Source: Reyranella sp. (GTDB taxonomy: Bacteria; Pseudomonadota; Alphaproteobacteria; Reyranellales; Reyranellaceae). Taken from it: a stretch of 42,992 bases of DNA. Positions 23,985 to 33,334 of this stretch are shown here, one piece after another; positions within the stretch are counted from its first letter, which is position 1, and every line of letters begins with the position of its first letter. The notes under the pieces are model-generated. The model did no database searches, was not told where the DNA came from, and saw nothing but the letters and a program-made list of their open reading frames with translations. The stretch spans positions 1-42,992 of the forward strand of contig JALHMO010000042.1 in assembly GCA_022844015.1 (NCBI GenBank). Reading direction: 5' to 3'. The translations under genes and the position numbers were made by a program.

Positions 23985-25340
23985 ATGGAACACCTGCCTG
24001 TCCGCTTTCCCGACGGCTTCCTGTGGGGCACCGCGACCTCGTCCTATCAGGTCGAGGGCGCCGCCACGACGGACGGACGCGGCGCCTCGATCTGGGACGT
24101 CTTCGCTAGCGAGGCCGGCCGCATCCGCGACGGCTCGACCGGCGCGGCCGGCATCGACCATTTCAACCGCTATGCCGAGGATGTCGCGCTGATGAAGGCG
24201 CTCGGCATGGGCGCCTATCGCTTCTCGATCGCCTGGCCGCGCGTCTCTCCCGACGGTGACGGCGCCCCCAACCCGAAGGGTCTCGACTTCTACGACCGGC
24301 TGGTCGATGCGCTGCTCGCGGCCGGCATCGAGCCCTTCGCCACGCTCTACCACTGGGATCTGCCGCAGGCGCTGCAGGCGCGCGGCGGCTGGGAGGCGCG
24401 CGAGACGGCGCACGCCTTCGCCGCCTATGCCGGCCACGTCGCCCGTCGCCTGTCCGACCGCGTCCGCCGCTTCTTCACCCTGAACGAGATCCAGGTCTTC
24501 ATCGACCAGGGCTACGGCTGGGGTAACTTCGCGCCCGGGCTCAGGCTGCCGCGCGGCCGCCTGAACCAGGCCCGCCATCACGCCGTGCTGGCCCATGGGC
24601 TCGGCGTGCAGGCGGTGCGCGCGCATGGCCGGTCCGGCACCCTCGTTGGCCCGGCGGAGAACATGTCGACGGCGCTGCCGGCGATCGAGACGCCCGCGAA
24701 CATCGCGGCCGCCGAGCGCGCCACGCGCGACCTCAACGCGCCCTATCTCGGCCTGATCCTCGAGGGCCGCTACGCCGACTCCTGGCTCGCCAGGCAGGGC
24801 GGCGAGGCGCCGCGCTTTCCCGCCGGGGATCTGGCGGTCATCGCGAGCCCAGTCGATTTCGTCGGGCTCAACATCTACACGCCGACCCGGTACGTGCTCG
24901 CGAGCGAGGCCGCGCCCGGCTATGTCGAGCTGCCGCTGCAGGACTCGCATCCGCACATGGCGTCGGAATGGCTGAGCCTCGGCCCGGAGACGCTCTACTG
25001 GGCGCCACGGCACTGCCATCGCCTGTGGGGCGTCGAGACGATCTACATCACCGAGAACGGCACCTCCGCGAACGACGCGCCGGACGAGTCCGGGGCGATC
25101 CACGACCTCGACCGGGTGATGTATCTGCGCGCCTGCCTGATGCACCTGCAGCGCGCGACCCGCGACGGCGTGCCGGTGCGCGGCTATTTCCTGTGGAGCC
25201 TGCTCGACAATTTCGAATGGGCCGACGGCTATGCCACGCGCTTCGGCATCGTCCATGTCGATCATGCGACCCAGAAGCGGACGCCCAAGCTCAGCGCCGC
25301 CTTCTATCGCGAGGTGATCGCGCGCAACGCGCTCGCCTGA
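23985..25340 (+). CDS. GH1 family beta-glucosidase, cytoplasmic paralog
   Basis: 451 residues from ATG 23985, without signal peptide. It has the same barrel and motifs as the upstream paralog: FPDGFLWGTATSSYQVEG, YRFSIAWPRVSPDG, acid/base E168 in FTLNEIQVF, nucleophile E357 in YITENGTS, and FLWSLLDNFEWADGY. It shares the N-E-I variant. By eye well over half of the residues are identical between the two, so they are a duplication. The lack of a leader places this copy in the cytoplasm. No clear Shine-Dalgarno is seen. It is divergent from the oxidoreductase gene, with two palindromes between. The natural glycoside is unknown. Confidence 0.9.
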   Translation: MEHLPVRFPDGFLWGTATSSYQVEGAATTDGRGASIWDVFASEAGRIRDGSTGAAGIDHFNRYAEDVALMKALGMGAYRFSIAWPRVSPDGDGAPNPKGLDFYDRLVDALLAAGIEPFATLYHWDLPQALQARGGWEARETAHAFAAYAGHVARRLSDRVRRFFTLNEIQVFIDQGYGWGNFAPGLRLPRGRLNQARHHAVLAHGLGVQAVRAHGRSGTLVGPAENMSTALPAIETPANIAAAERATRDLNAPYLGLILEGRYADSWLARQGGEAPRFPAGDLAVIASPVDFVGLNIYTPTRYVLASEAAPGYVELPLQDSHPHMASEWLSLGPETLYWAPRHCHRLWGVETIYITENGTSANDAPDESGAIHDLDRVMYLRACLMHLQRATRDGVPVRGYFLWSLLDNFEWADGYATRFGIVHVDHATQKRTPKLSAAFYREVIARNALA

Positions 25341-25449
25341 GAGCTTGTGACGACGAGATCCTTCGCTCCGCTCAGGATGACGAGGGAGGGGCGACTACGT
25401 TCGACAAGGTCACGCGCTCCGAGAAGCGCCGGCCTCGGGCGCCGCCCCC
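25341..25449. repeat. Convergent gap with a REP half-site
   Basis: The gap lies between the second GH1 stop and the stop of the giant minus-strand gene. GATCCTTCGCTCCGCTCAGG followed by ATGAC (25357-25381) resembles one half of the element at 17549-17701. No gene is present. Confidence 0.45.
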
Positions 25450-28400
25450 TCAGGCGTGGTTTGCGATCAGGATTTCGGCGGTCCTGATGCCGGTGAGGAT
25501 GGATTGCGGGGTCGAGGTCACGGCGTCGAGCAGGCTGGTGGCGGCGGCGATGTCGGCGGCGCCGGCCCATTGCGTGTCGTGCTCGCGCTGCTCGCTCACG
25601 TAGTCGATGCTGACGGCGACCTTGCCCATCAGGGTGGTGATGTCGTTGCCCGCGGCGGTGTCCTGGGCGCCGCTCATGATGTTGACCAGGACGGAGCCGA
25701 CGAACTGGCCGTTGGCCAGGGCGTTGCGGATCTCGCCGGTCCAGTAGGCGAGGCCGTCGGCGTCGGAGGAGCGGTTGAAGAGGTTGTTGTAGACGCTGTC
25801 GAGGAAGGCGGTGATCTGGGCGTTGCTGGCGCCGAACGGGTTGGCGAGGAAGGGATAGAGGGCCTGGGCCTCGGCGCTGATGCCGAACGAGGAGGCGATG
25901 TTGGAGAACAGGGCGGCGGGGCCCTGGGTGGGCAGGCCGCCGACGAACTCGCCGACCCAGAAGTCGAAGCCGTCGGCATCGGCGGCGCGGCCGAAGAAGG
26001 CGGCGTAGGTCGCCGCGATCTGCTGCTCGGGGGAGAGCGCGAGCAGGTCGAGGGTGATCGAGGTGGGCGAGGTGACGGTCGGCACGACGAACAGCACGGC
26101 CTGGGCGTCGGCCGAGGCGCCGGCCGAGCTGGCCCGATAGGTGAAGCTGACGACGCCGGAGAAGTTGAACAGCGGGGTGTAGGTGAAGCCGCCGTTGGCG
26201 GCGAGCTGCAGGTTGCCGAACGCCGGTGCGGTCTCGAGCGAGGCGGTGAGGCCGCTGCCGTCGTCGTTGAACAGCACGCCGTTGGCGGCGCTCGCGACGA
26301 TGGTGCTGCCGCGCAGGACAACGTAGGCATCGCCGTGGGCGACCAGCGGGACGGCATCGTCGTTCTGGATGGTGCCGGTGGCGCTCGCGCCGGCGATGGC
26401 GAGGCCGGCGGAGGCGTTGGAGAGGGTTACGGCGAAGGTCTCGCCGGGCTCGCTCGCGGTGTCGCCCTGGACGTTGACGGTGACGATCTTCGCGGTCTCG
26501 CCGGCGGCGAAGGCGAGGTTGCCCGTCGGCAGCACGCCGCCCGCGAAGTCGGCGGCGACGGCGGGGCTCGCGCCCGAGCCGGCGACCGCCCAGGAGACGC
26601 TCTGGCCGGCGGCGGCGGTGTTGCCGCTGCGCGTCACGGTGAAGGTGAAGGCGGTCGTCCCGCTGTTTCCCTCGGGCTTGCTCGCGCTCGTGGCGGCAAT
26701 CGACACCGAGGTGTCGTCGTCCTGGATGGTGCCGGTGGCGCTGGCGGTGCCGATGGCGAGACCGGCCGAGGCGTTGGCCAGGGTGACGGTGAAATCCTCG
26801 TTGGCCTCGCCTGTCGTGTCGCCCTGGACGTTGACCGTGACGGTCCTGACGGTCTCGCCGATGGCGAAGGTGAGGCTGCCGGTGGGCGCCGCGCCGCCGA
26901 CGAAATCGGCGGCGCTGGCCGGGCTGGCGCCCGATCCGGCCACCGACCACGCCACGCTCTGCGCCTGCGAGGTGTCGCCGCTTCGCGTCACGGTGAAGGT
27001 GAAGGCGGTCGTGCCGCCGTTGCCTTCGGCCTTGCTGGCACCGGCGGCGGCGATCGAGACCGCCGTATCGTCGCTCAGGATCGTGCCGGAGGCGCTGGCG
27101 GTGCCGATGGAGAGGCCGGGCGACGGATTGGACAGGGTCACCGTGAAGCCTTCGTTGCCTTCGCCGGTCGTGTCGCCCTGGACCGCGATCGTGATGACCC
27201 TGGCGGTCTCGCTGGCGGCGAAGGTAACGCTGCCCGTGGACAGCGCGCCGCCGGCGAAGTCGACGGCATTGGCGGGCGCGGCACCGGAGCCGGCGACCGC
27301 CCAGGCCACGCTCTGCGACGCCGAGGTGTCGCCGCTGCGCGTCAGGGTGAAGGTGAACGCGGTCGATCCGGCATTGCCCTCGAGCTTGCTGGCGTCGGTG
27401 GCGGCGATCGACACCGACGCGTCGTCGTTCTGGATGGTGCCGGCGGCGCTCGCCGTCGTGACGGTGAGGCCGGGCGACGGATTGGAGAGCGTCACCGCAA
27501 AGCCTTCGTTGGCCTCGCCGGCCGTGTCGCCCTGGACGGCGATCGTGATGATCCTGGAGGTCTCGCCGGCTGCGAACGTGGCGCTGCCCGACGGCGAGAT
27601 GCCGCCCGCGAAGTCGGCGGCACTGGCCGGATTGGCACCAGAACCGGCCACCGACCACGCCACGCTCTGTGACGCCGAGGTGTCGCCGCCGCGCGTCAGG
27701 GTGAAGGTGAAAGCGGTCGATCCGGCATTGCCTTCGGCCTTGCTCGCGCTGCTCGCGGCGATCGCGACCGTCGCCTCGTCGTTCTGGATGGTGCCGGTGG
27801 CGCTCGGCGTGCCGAGAACCACGCTGCCGGTCGCATGCGACAGCGTCACGGTGAAGATCTCGTCGGCCTCGGCCGTCGTGTCGCCCTGGATGGCCACCGT
27901 GACCGTCTTGACCGTCTCGCCGGCGGCGAAGCTCAGGGTATCGCCAGGCATGGTGCCGCCGACGAAATCCGTGGTGCCGACCGAGTTGCCGTCGCCGCCG
28001 GTGACGGACCAGCTCATCGTCGCCGTGGTGCCCAGGGCCTTGCTGAGGGTGACGTTGAAGGTGAAGGCAGTCGTTCCGCCGTTGCCCTCCGCCTTCACGG
28101 CAGAAGCCGCGGCGATCGTGACCGTGGCCGGGTCCGGCACGACGACCTGAAGGCCGAGCGGCACGTTCAGCGCACCCGAGAAGTCGGCGAAGTTGCCCTT
28201 GCCGTCGAAGTAGATGCCGCCGTTCTGGTTGAACTGGGTGATCGCGAGATTGGCGATCGATTGATCGGAGCCGACCACGGTGTAGGCGAACACGAGCTTG
28301 CCGGCACCCGGGTCGGAGGCCGCCGGGTCGTAGAATGCCGTGCCGCCGCCGCTCAGGGTGAAGGTCGAGAGGCCGCCGGCATTGGCATCGAACGCCTGAA

Positions 28401-31400
28401 GCCCGCCGCTCATCGTGAGAGTGATCTGAACCGACTCGCCCAGGTTCAGCACGCCGGTCTTGGACGGCGCCGTCGACGCGACGGTGAGCGGCGAGCCGAT
28501 CGTGAGCCCGGTCGGCGTGTTCTGCGAGCCGGAGAGGTCGACATCGAGGCCGCTCCAATCGCGGATGGTCGCGCCATTGAGTGCGACGGTGCCGACCAGC
28601 AGGTTGGAGGCGGCCTGGTCGCCTGCGCCGACCTTGTAGTCGAACACCAGCAGACCCTTCGACGGGTCGGACGTCGCCGCGTCGTAGGTCGCGATCGCGC
28701 CGTTGCCGAGCGTCAGCGTGGGCGCGCCCTTGGAAATGTCGACGACGACGCCCTGGCTGACGGCGATGATGACCTCGACGGTCTGGCCGCTGCCGATGGC
28801 GGTCTGCTCGACCTGTGGCAGGACGGCGGCGACGAAGGCCGGGCCGATCTGCACGCCCATGTTCTGGTCGATCGCCAGGGCGAAATCGGCGTTGTTGCCA
28901 TTCACGTCCTTGATCGTCGAGCCGCCCGGCAGATCGACGCTGGCGATCGTCAGGCTTGGCGTCGCCTGGCCGGCGGCGACCGTGTAGTCGAACACCAGCT
29001 TGCCGGCCGCCAGGTTGGAGCTGGCAGCGTCGAACGTTGCGATGGCGCCGACATTCAACGTCAGGCTCGGCAAGCCGCCCGCCGACACCAGGGTGGCGCC
29101 GTGATTGAGCGTGATGGTGAGTTCGATCGTCTGGCCGGCCTGGACGACACCAACCTGCGAGCTCGCGATCGAGGTCACGGTCAGGGGCGAGTTGACGGTG
29201 AGCCCGGTCGCCTTGCCGAACAGGGCCGAGAAATCGGCGTCGTTGCCGGAGAGGTCCTCGATGGTGCCGCTGAAGCCGGTGATGGCGAGCAGCGGCGCCT
29301 GGTCGGGACCGGAAACGGTGTAGTTGAACATCAGCCGACCGTGGCCAAGCGAGGAGTGGTCGGCGTCATAGGTGAAAAGGCCGCCGGAGTTGAGCGTGAA
29401 GCTCGGCAGGCCACTCACTGTGACGGCCTGTCCCATCTCGACCAGCATCATCACCGTGACCCCGGTGCCGGCATTGCCGACCGGGACTGACAGGGCCGCC
29501 GAGACGGGCTGCAGCGGCGTCGCCGACAGGCCGTCGGGAACCGCGAGGCTCGCGCCCTGGACCGGATTGCCGGTGGCATCGAAGAAGTTCTCGCGGTGCG
29601 TGATCGCCATGGCGACCGCCCTCTCCGCCTGGACCAGGCCGGCGCCGGCGTCAGACGCCGTGCCGAACGCCAGCGCCGTTGCCTCGAGAATTCTGGCGAC
29701 TTCCTTGGGTAGTGCCCGGAGCAGGGGGTTGGCATCCATCATCAGGGCGACGACGGCCGCGACCGAAGGAGCAGCGGCGGACGTGCCATAGAATGGGCTC
29801 AGTCCGTTGACACCGAGGGGAAACGATGTCTGGCCGGCATCGACGCCGGTGACGTCGGGCTTGCCGTTCGTTCCCAGGGACGAGAAGGTCTCCGTATCCG
29901 CCGGGAGATAGTGGCCACCCGGCGCCGCAAGAGTGGGTGTCGCCAGGACGTTCATCGCGGCGACCGCGACGACGTTGGGGTTCGCCGAGTGGCCGTAGAT
30001 CGGCAGCGACGGGCGATCGTTGCCCGCGGCGGTCACGAAGGTGATGCCGCTTCGGACGGCCGAATTGATCACCGAGTTCATCGATGACAGGTATTCGGCG
30101 GGCCGGCCGAACCCGAGATCATCGACGATGATGTCTACTTTCGCGGCACGCAAGGCGTTGATGGCATCGTCGAAATTGAAGGCATTGGTGGCTGCGTGGA
30201 AGTAGAGCGTTGCGTGCGGCGCGATCGCATGCACGATCCCGGCCATCGTCCGGCCCTCGTCGAGGCCTCCCGAGAAGACGTATCCATCCAGCGCGTCGGA
30301 CAGCACGTTGACGCCGGGAATCACGCCATAAGTCAGGTCCCTCGTCAGGCCTGCGCGATTGTTCGCGAAACTGTCGGAGATGATGCCGATCTTGATGCCG
30401 GTTCCGGAGACTCCGTGCGTTGAGCGCGCCTGTGGGCCGAGCAGGGCGGCGTCGAAATTATTGCCTTCCTTCAGCGTCAGGACCGTGTCCTGCTTGTTGG
30501 CGCTCAACGCCACATCGAAGTACGCGTTGTTGCTGAAGCCCATGCCTCCGTTGATCGATCCGACGGCGATATCGCCGAGGCCGGCGAGCTGGAGGATGAA
30601 TTGGGTGGTGCCATCAGCGAGCTTGTGGTCGCCGAGCGAGGCGGAAAAGATCGGTGATGACTGATTGATCCCCTTCAGGACGATCTTGTCGCCGGTGATG
30701 AGGTTGCCTAGCTGGAATTCCAGGGTCTGCGACGTGCCGGTCTTGGCAGTGAAACCGAAGCCGACGGGCTGATTGAGGATCAGCGTGCTCGAACCGGATC
30801 CGAGATTGACCTTGCCGTAGAACTCGTTGGTGAGCTCCAGAGTGGCGAAGGCCCCGACATCGATCGTGCCCGCATTCAGGGTGAGGCCATCGTCGCTGGC
30901 AACGTGGGAGATCTTCACCACGCCGCTGTCCAGCACGGCGACCTTGGCATCCTTGTCCAGGCGCAACGCGTCGATCGTCAGGCCACCGTGCAGGTAGAGC
31001 GTTGCCGTGGAGTCCTTCACCGTGATGTCGGTGAAGGTCGCCGGCGACGTGTTGACGAGGCCGCCCTTCACCGAGCTGTTGAGGAACGTGCCCTCGAACG
31101 TCACCGCTGCCTGACCGCTGCCCGCGAGCACCTGCTGAATGCCAAAGTCGTGGACCGTGGGCACGCCGGTGAAGGTCACCTTCGCCTGGCCTGCCCCCAG
31201 CAGGATGGTGTTGTTCTCGTTACCGCCGGTCGCCTTGATGGCAACGGAGAGCTCGCCGGCGCCGGCCTCGATGGTGTTGCGGCCTCGGCCCGAGGTGATC
31301 GTGATCTCGGACTTTGCCGCGCCGGTCTTGATGCTGCTGCTGCCGCTTGCGTCCGTCCGATCCATCACGATGGTCGTTTCCCCGGCGCCGGTGGTAATCT

Positions 31401-32577
31401 CGTCGAGGCCTGACCCGATTCTCTTGACCTTGATCGACGTCTTGCCGTCGCTCCCGGCGACAAGGTTGATGCCGGTGCCGGTCGTGTCGATGTCGATGTT
31501 GGCCTTGCCGGTTCCTCCGACGATGGTGTTGTTGCCGCCTCCGGAAATCATGACGACGCTCGTGCTGCCGCTGCCTGCCGTGATCGTGTTGTTGCCATTG
31601 CCGTCGATGGTGACGGCATCGTTGCCGGCTCCCGCGACGATGACGTGATTGCCGGCCCGAGCAGCGACCAGATAGGTGTCGCCCGCCCTCGACTCGGTGA
31701 AGAAGGTCGTCGAGGATTCCCAGTTGAGCGTGATGTCGTTGTTGTCCTTGTCCTTGCCGACGACCTGGTCGTAGTTGGCGGGGTCGGGCAGGACAACCGT
31801 GTCGCTTCCACCCTTGCCGTGATAGACGTCGTTGTTGGCTGCGATCGAGGCCTTCTGCTCCTCGGTCAGGTTGTTGAAGTCGACCGTGTCGCCAGCGCTG
31901 GTGAACAGCGGCACCACGCCATTGCGCACCTCGAACAGGAAGATGCCTGCCCCGGCGTTGCCGAGGCTCTCGAGGTTCGCCATCGCTGCCGTGCCGGACT
32001 CGGTGATCTCCTTGAAGTTCTTGCCGTTGCCCGAGGAGTAGCCGGCGCGGGCCATGTTGCCGCCCATGCCGCCCGTGCCGCCGGAGGCGTCGCCGGTCAG
32101 CCAGTTGATCGACTCGTAGTAGAAGTAGATGTCGAAGTCGCCCGGCGTGTCCTTGCCGACCAGGCGGAGTTGGAAGGCGTTGGTCTTGTCGTTGTGCTGG
32201 CTGTAGTAGCCGACATCGTCCCAGGTCGCGGTGAAGGTCTTGTTGGCGACATCGAGGTCCCACCAGATGAGGTTGGTGCCCGGGCTCGGGTCCGTGGTGT
32301 TGCGGATGTCGACGTCGGCCCAGAACGGCGCGATGATCGGCACGCTGGTGTTGCCACTGATGGTGGTCGGGCTGAAGGAGGTGATGCCCGAGCTGAACGA
32401 GATGCTGCCGTTGTAGTTGAGGAACAGTCCCGTATAGGTCGCGCCGAAGAAGTTGAGCCCGGTGAGCCCGAAGACGGAGGTCAGGTCGATGGGTATCGAC
32501 GGCGAATCGTCGTTGCGCGGCATCGATTCTTCGCCGAAGCCCGCGGAGCCGCCGAGACCGCCGATAAGAGATGCCAT
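25450..32577 (-). CDS. Giant secreted NIDO / S8-like / Calx-beta / DUF4214 protein
   Basis: 2375 residues from ATG 32577 (GGGGG 6 bp upstream); no Sec signal peptide, so type I secretion is likely. In order: NIDO-like domain (about 20-220; APFWADVDIRN); Gly/Asn-rich RTX-like repeats (about 300-450; GAGNDAVTIDGNGNNTITAG); a beta-helical stretch; an S8 subtilisin-like domain (about 725-1000) with D735 (GIISDSF), N853 (AAGND) and S933 (GTSAAAPS), but E774 (DEGRTMAGIV) where the catalytic His normally stands; four surface-protein beta repeats (about 1010-1480); five Calx-beta repeats of about 118 residues (1483-2075); a cadherin/Big_9-like domain (about 2077-2167); and a DUF4214-type C-terminus (YAAFFGRAADADGFDFWV). 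It is probably a surface or extracellular adhesin/protease. No secretion genes are adjacent. Confidence 0.85.
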   Translation of the reverse strand: MASLIGGLGGSAGFGEESMPRNDDSPSIPIDLTSVFGLTGLNFFGATYTGLFLNYNGSISFSSGITSFSPTTISGNTSVPIIAPFWADVDIRNTTDPSPGTNLIWWDLDVANKTFTATWDDVGYYSQHNDKTNAFQLRLVGKDTPGDFDIYFYYESINWLTGDASGGTGGMGGNMARAGYSSGNGKNFKEITESGTAAMANLESLGNAGAGIFLFEVRNGVVPLFTSAGDTVDFNNLTEEQKASIAANNDVYHGKGGSDTVVLPDPANYDQVVGKDKDNNDITLNWESSTTFFTESRAGDTYLVAARAGNHVIVAGAGNDAVTIDGNGNNTITAGSGSTSVVMISGGGNNTIVGGTGKANIDIDTTGTGINLVAGSDGKTSIKVKRIGSGLDEITTGAGETTIVMDRTDASGSSSIKTGAAKSEITITSGRGRNTIEAGAGELSVAIKATGGNENNTILLGAGQAKVTFTGVPTVHDFGIQQVLAGSGQAAVTFEGTFLNSSVKGGLVNTSPATFTDITVKDSTATLYLHGGLTIDALRLDKDAKVAVLDSGVVKISHVASDDGLTLNAGTIDVGAFATLELTNEFYGKVNLGSGSSTLILNQPVGFGFTAKTGTSQTLEFQLGNLITGDKIVLKGINQSSPIFSASLGDHKLADGTTQFILQLAGLGDIAVGSINGGMGFSNNAYFDVALSANKQDTVLTLKEGNNFDAALLGPQARSTHGVSGTGIKIGIISDSFANNRAGLTRDLTYGVIPGVNVLSDALDGYVFSGGLDEGRTMAGIVHAIAPHATLYFHAATNAFNFDDAINALRAAKVDIIVDDLGFGRPAEYLSSMNSVINSAVRSGITFVTAAGNDRPSLPIYGHSANPNVVAVAAMNVLATPTLAAPGGHYLPADTETFSSLGTNGKPDVTGVDAGQTSFPLGVNGLSPFYGTSAAAPSVAAVVALMMDANPLLRALPKEVARILEATALAFGTASDAGAGLVQAERAVAMAITHRENFFDATGNPVQGASLAVPDGLSATPLQPVSAALSVPVGNAGTGVTVMMLVEMGQAVTVSGLPSFTLNSGGLFTYDADHSSLGHGRLMFNYTVSGPDQAPLLAITGFSGTIEDLSGNDADFSALFGKATGLTVNSPLTVTSIASSQVGVVQAGQTIELTITLNHGATLVSAGGLPSLTLNVGAIATFDAASSNLAAGKLVFDYTVAAGQATPSLTIASVDLPGGSTIKDVNGNNADFALAIDQNMGVQIGPAFVAAVLPQVEQTAIGSGQTVEVIIAVSQGVVVDISKGAPTLTLGNGAIATYDAATSDPSKGLLVFDYKVGAGDQAASNLLVGTVALNGATIRDWSGLDVDLSGSQNTPTGLTIGSPLTVASTAPSKTGVLNLGESVQITLTMSGGLQAFDANAGGLSTFTLSGGGTAFYDPAASDPGAGKLVFAYTVVGSDQSIANLAITQFNQNGGIYFDGKGNFADFSGALNVPLGLQVVVPDPATVTIAAASAVKAEGNGGTTAFTFNVTLSKALGTTATMSWSVTGGDGNSVGTTDFVGGTMPGDTLSFAAGETVKTVTVAIQGDTTAEADEIFTVTLSHATGSVVLGTPSATGTIQNDEATVAIAASSASKAEGNAGSTAFTFTLTRGGDTSASQSVAWSVAGSGANPASAADFAGGISPSGSATFAAGETSRIITIAVQGDTAGEANEGFAVTLSNPSPGLTVTTASAAGTIQNDDASVSIAATDASKLEGNAGSTAFTFTLTRSGDTSASQSVAWAVAGSGAAPANAVDFAGGALSTGSVTFAASETARVITIAVQGDTTGEGNEGFTVTLSNPSPGLSIGTASASGTILSDDTAVSIAAAGASKAEGNGGTTAFTFTVTRSGDTSQAQSVAWSVAGSGASPASAADFVGGAAPTGSLTFAIGETVRTVTVNVQGDTTGEANEDFTVTLANASAGLAIGTASATGTIQDDDTSVSIAATSASKPEGNSGTTAFTFTVTRSGNTAAAGQSVSWAVAGSGASPAVAADFAGGVLPTGNLAFAAGETAKIVTVNVQGDTASEPGETFAVTLSNASAGLAIAGASATGTIQNDDAVPLVAHGDAYVVLRGSTIVASAANGVLFNDDGSGLTASLETAPAFGNLQLAANGGFTYTPLFNFSGVVSFTYRASSAGASADAQAVLFVVPTVTSPTSITLDLLALSPEQQIAATYAAFFGRAADADGFDFWVGEFVGGLPTQGPAALFSNIASSFGISAEAQALYPFLANPFGASNAQITAFLDSVYNNLFNRSSDADGLAYWTGEIRNALANGQFVGSVLVNIMSGAQDTAAGNDITTLMGKVAVSIDYVSEQREHDTQWAGAADIAAATSLLDAVTSTPQSILTGIRTAEILIANHA
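26355..28130 (-). repeat. Five tandem Calx-beta coding repeats, period about 355 bp
   Basis: Repeat ends read GTATC/GTC-rich IQNDD or ILSDD codons near 26356, 26711, 27069, 27422 and 27778, so the spacing is about 353-358 bp. Copies share long words at DNA level (for example around SKAEGN, AFTFT and QGDT). The repeats lie inside the giant secreted protein gene. Copy number could change by recombination. Confidence 0.75.
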
Positions 32578-32887
32578 GAACGCCCCCGTTGTTCCCCAGG
32601 GAGCGTTCGCCGCAGTCGAGGTCAGGCCGGAAGTGTCTCACCGATGCCGGAGAACAAGCTTGCAGCCGTGCGCTTGCGACGCACCGAACGATCGACAGAT
32701 GTACTCACACGCCCCACGCAATTAGAAGCCTGCGTCGCGAGTCCGTCAATGCACGGAAGGTTGACCCCTCGCCATGACATTGCCCCAATCGGGGCCTCGC
32801 GGCGACATCTTCGGGAAGCCGGGCTAGAGTTGCATGGGGCTCGTGAGCTTGCCGATGCAAGCCCAGGCCCGGGTGGACGAGGTGTCG
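32578..32887. other. Divergent intergenic region
   Basis: 310 bp between the giant minus-strand gene and a plus-strand lipoprotein gene. It must hold both promoters. I see TTGACC at 32761-32766 without a convincing -10 box, and a small GCCCC-AATC-GGGGC hairpin at 32782-32795. No gene is supported here. Confidence 0.4.
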
Positions 32888-33226
32888 ATGATCACGCGAG
32901 CTCTGCTGTCGGTGTTTGCGCTGCTCGGTTTGGCGGCCTGCGTCACGTCGAAGGGCACGCTCGAGGGCTCGCGCGCCGAGACCGTCCGGGTCGATGGCAA
33001 GCTCTACGAGGTGCGCGTCGCGCCGGCCGAGACGGCCGGCGAGTACCGCCTGCTGCTGGTGCGTGGCACCGTCGTCGTCGATCCCGATCCCAGGCTCGAG
33101 AGCGAACGCAACTGGAACGTGGTCCAGCCCTTCATGGAGCGAACCTGCAAGGGGCCCTTCGTGGTGCTCGACCACCAGCTCGCCGACAAGGTCAACCTCT
33201 ACGTCCGCTTCCGCTGCGGGACGTGA
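32888..33226 (+). CDS. Small lipoprotein of unknown function
   Basis: 112 residues from ATG 32888; the frame is open earlier but only this start gives a lipoprotein leader. The signal (MITRALLSVFALLGLAAC) ends in the lipobox LAAC with Cys18 as the lipidation site. The mature part is a short beta-rich domain (YEVRVAPAETAGEYRLLLV) with two Cys in the C-terminal third. Unknown family. It lies 108 bp before the cyclase gene on the same strand, so the two may share a transcript. Confidence 0.65.
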   Translation: MITRALLSVFALLGLAACVTSKGTLEGSRAETVRVDGKLYEVRVAPAETAGEYRLLLVRGTVVVDPDPRLESERNWNVVQPFMERTCKGPFVVLDHQLADKVNLYVRFRCGT

Positions 33227-33334
33227 TCGGCGAACGGCACTGCGCGAGAAGGCGCGACGAGGGAGAAGAGAGGCGTGACCCCGGGCGGGAACGACCGTGA
33301 CCATGCTACGATGACCTGAGGCACGGGCACCGAC

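Noticed and set aside
23760..25265. Long N-terminal extension of the oxidoreductase frame
   Set aside because: It is antisense to the second GH1 gene. The ATG at 23759 has its own ribosome site and the normal family N-terminus.
21327..25340. A plus-strand open frame of more than 1300 codons
   Set aside because: Only its last 451 codons (from 23985) are a GH1 enzyme. The rest is Arg/Gly-rich antisense of the oxidoreductase, open only because of high GC.
26355..28130. CRISPR array
   Set aside because: The repeats are about 355 bp and in-frame coding Calx-beta domains, not short repeats with unique spacers. No other array-like spacing was seen in the window.
25456..29490. Several plus-strand frames opposite the giant secreted protein
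   Set aside because: Their repeats only mirror the Calx-beta repeats of the minus strand, with shadow-like composition.
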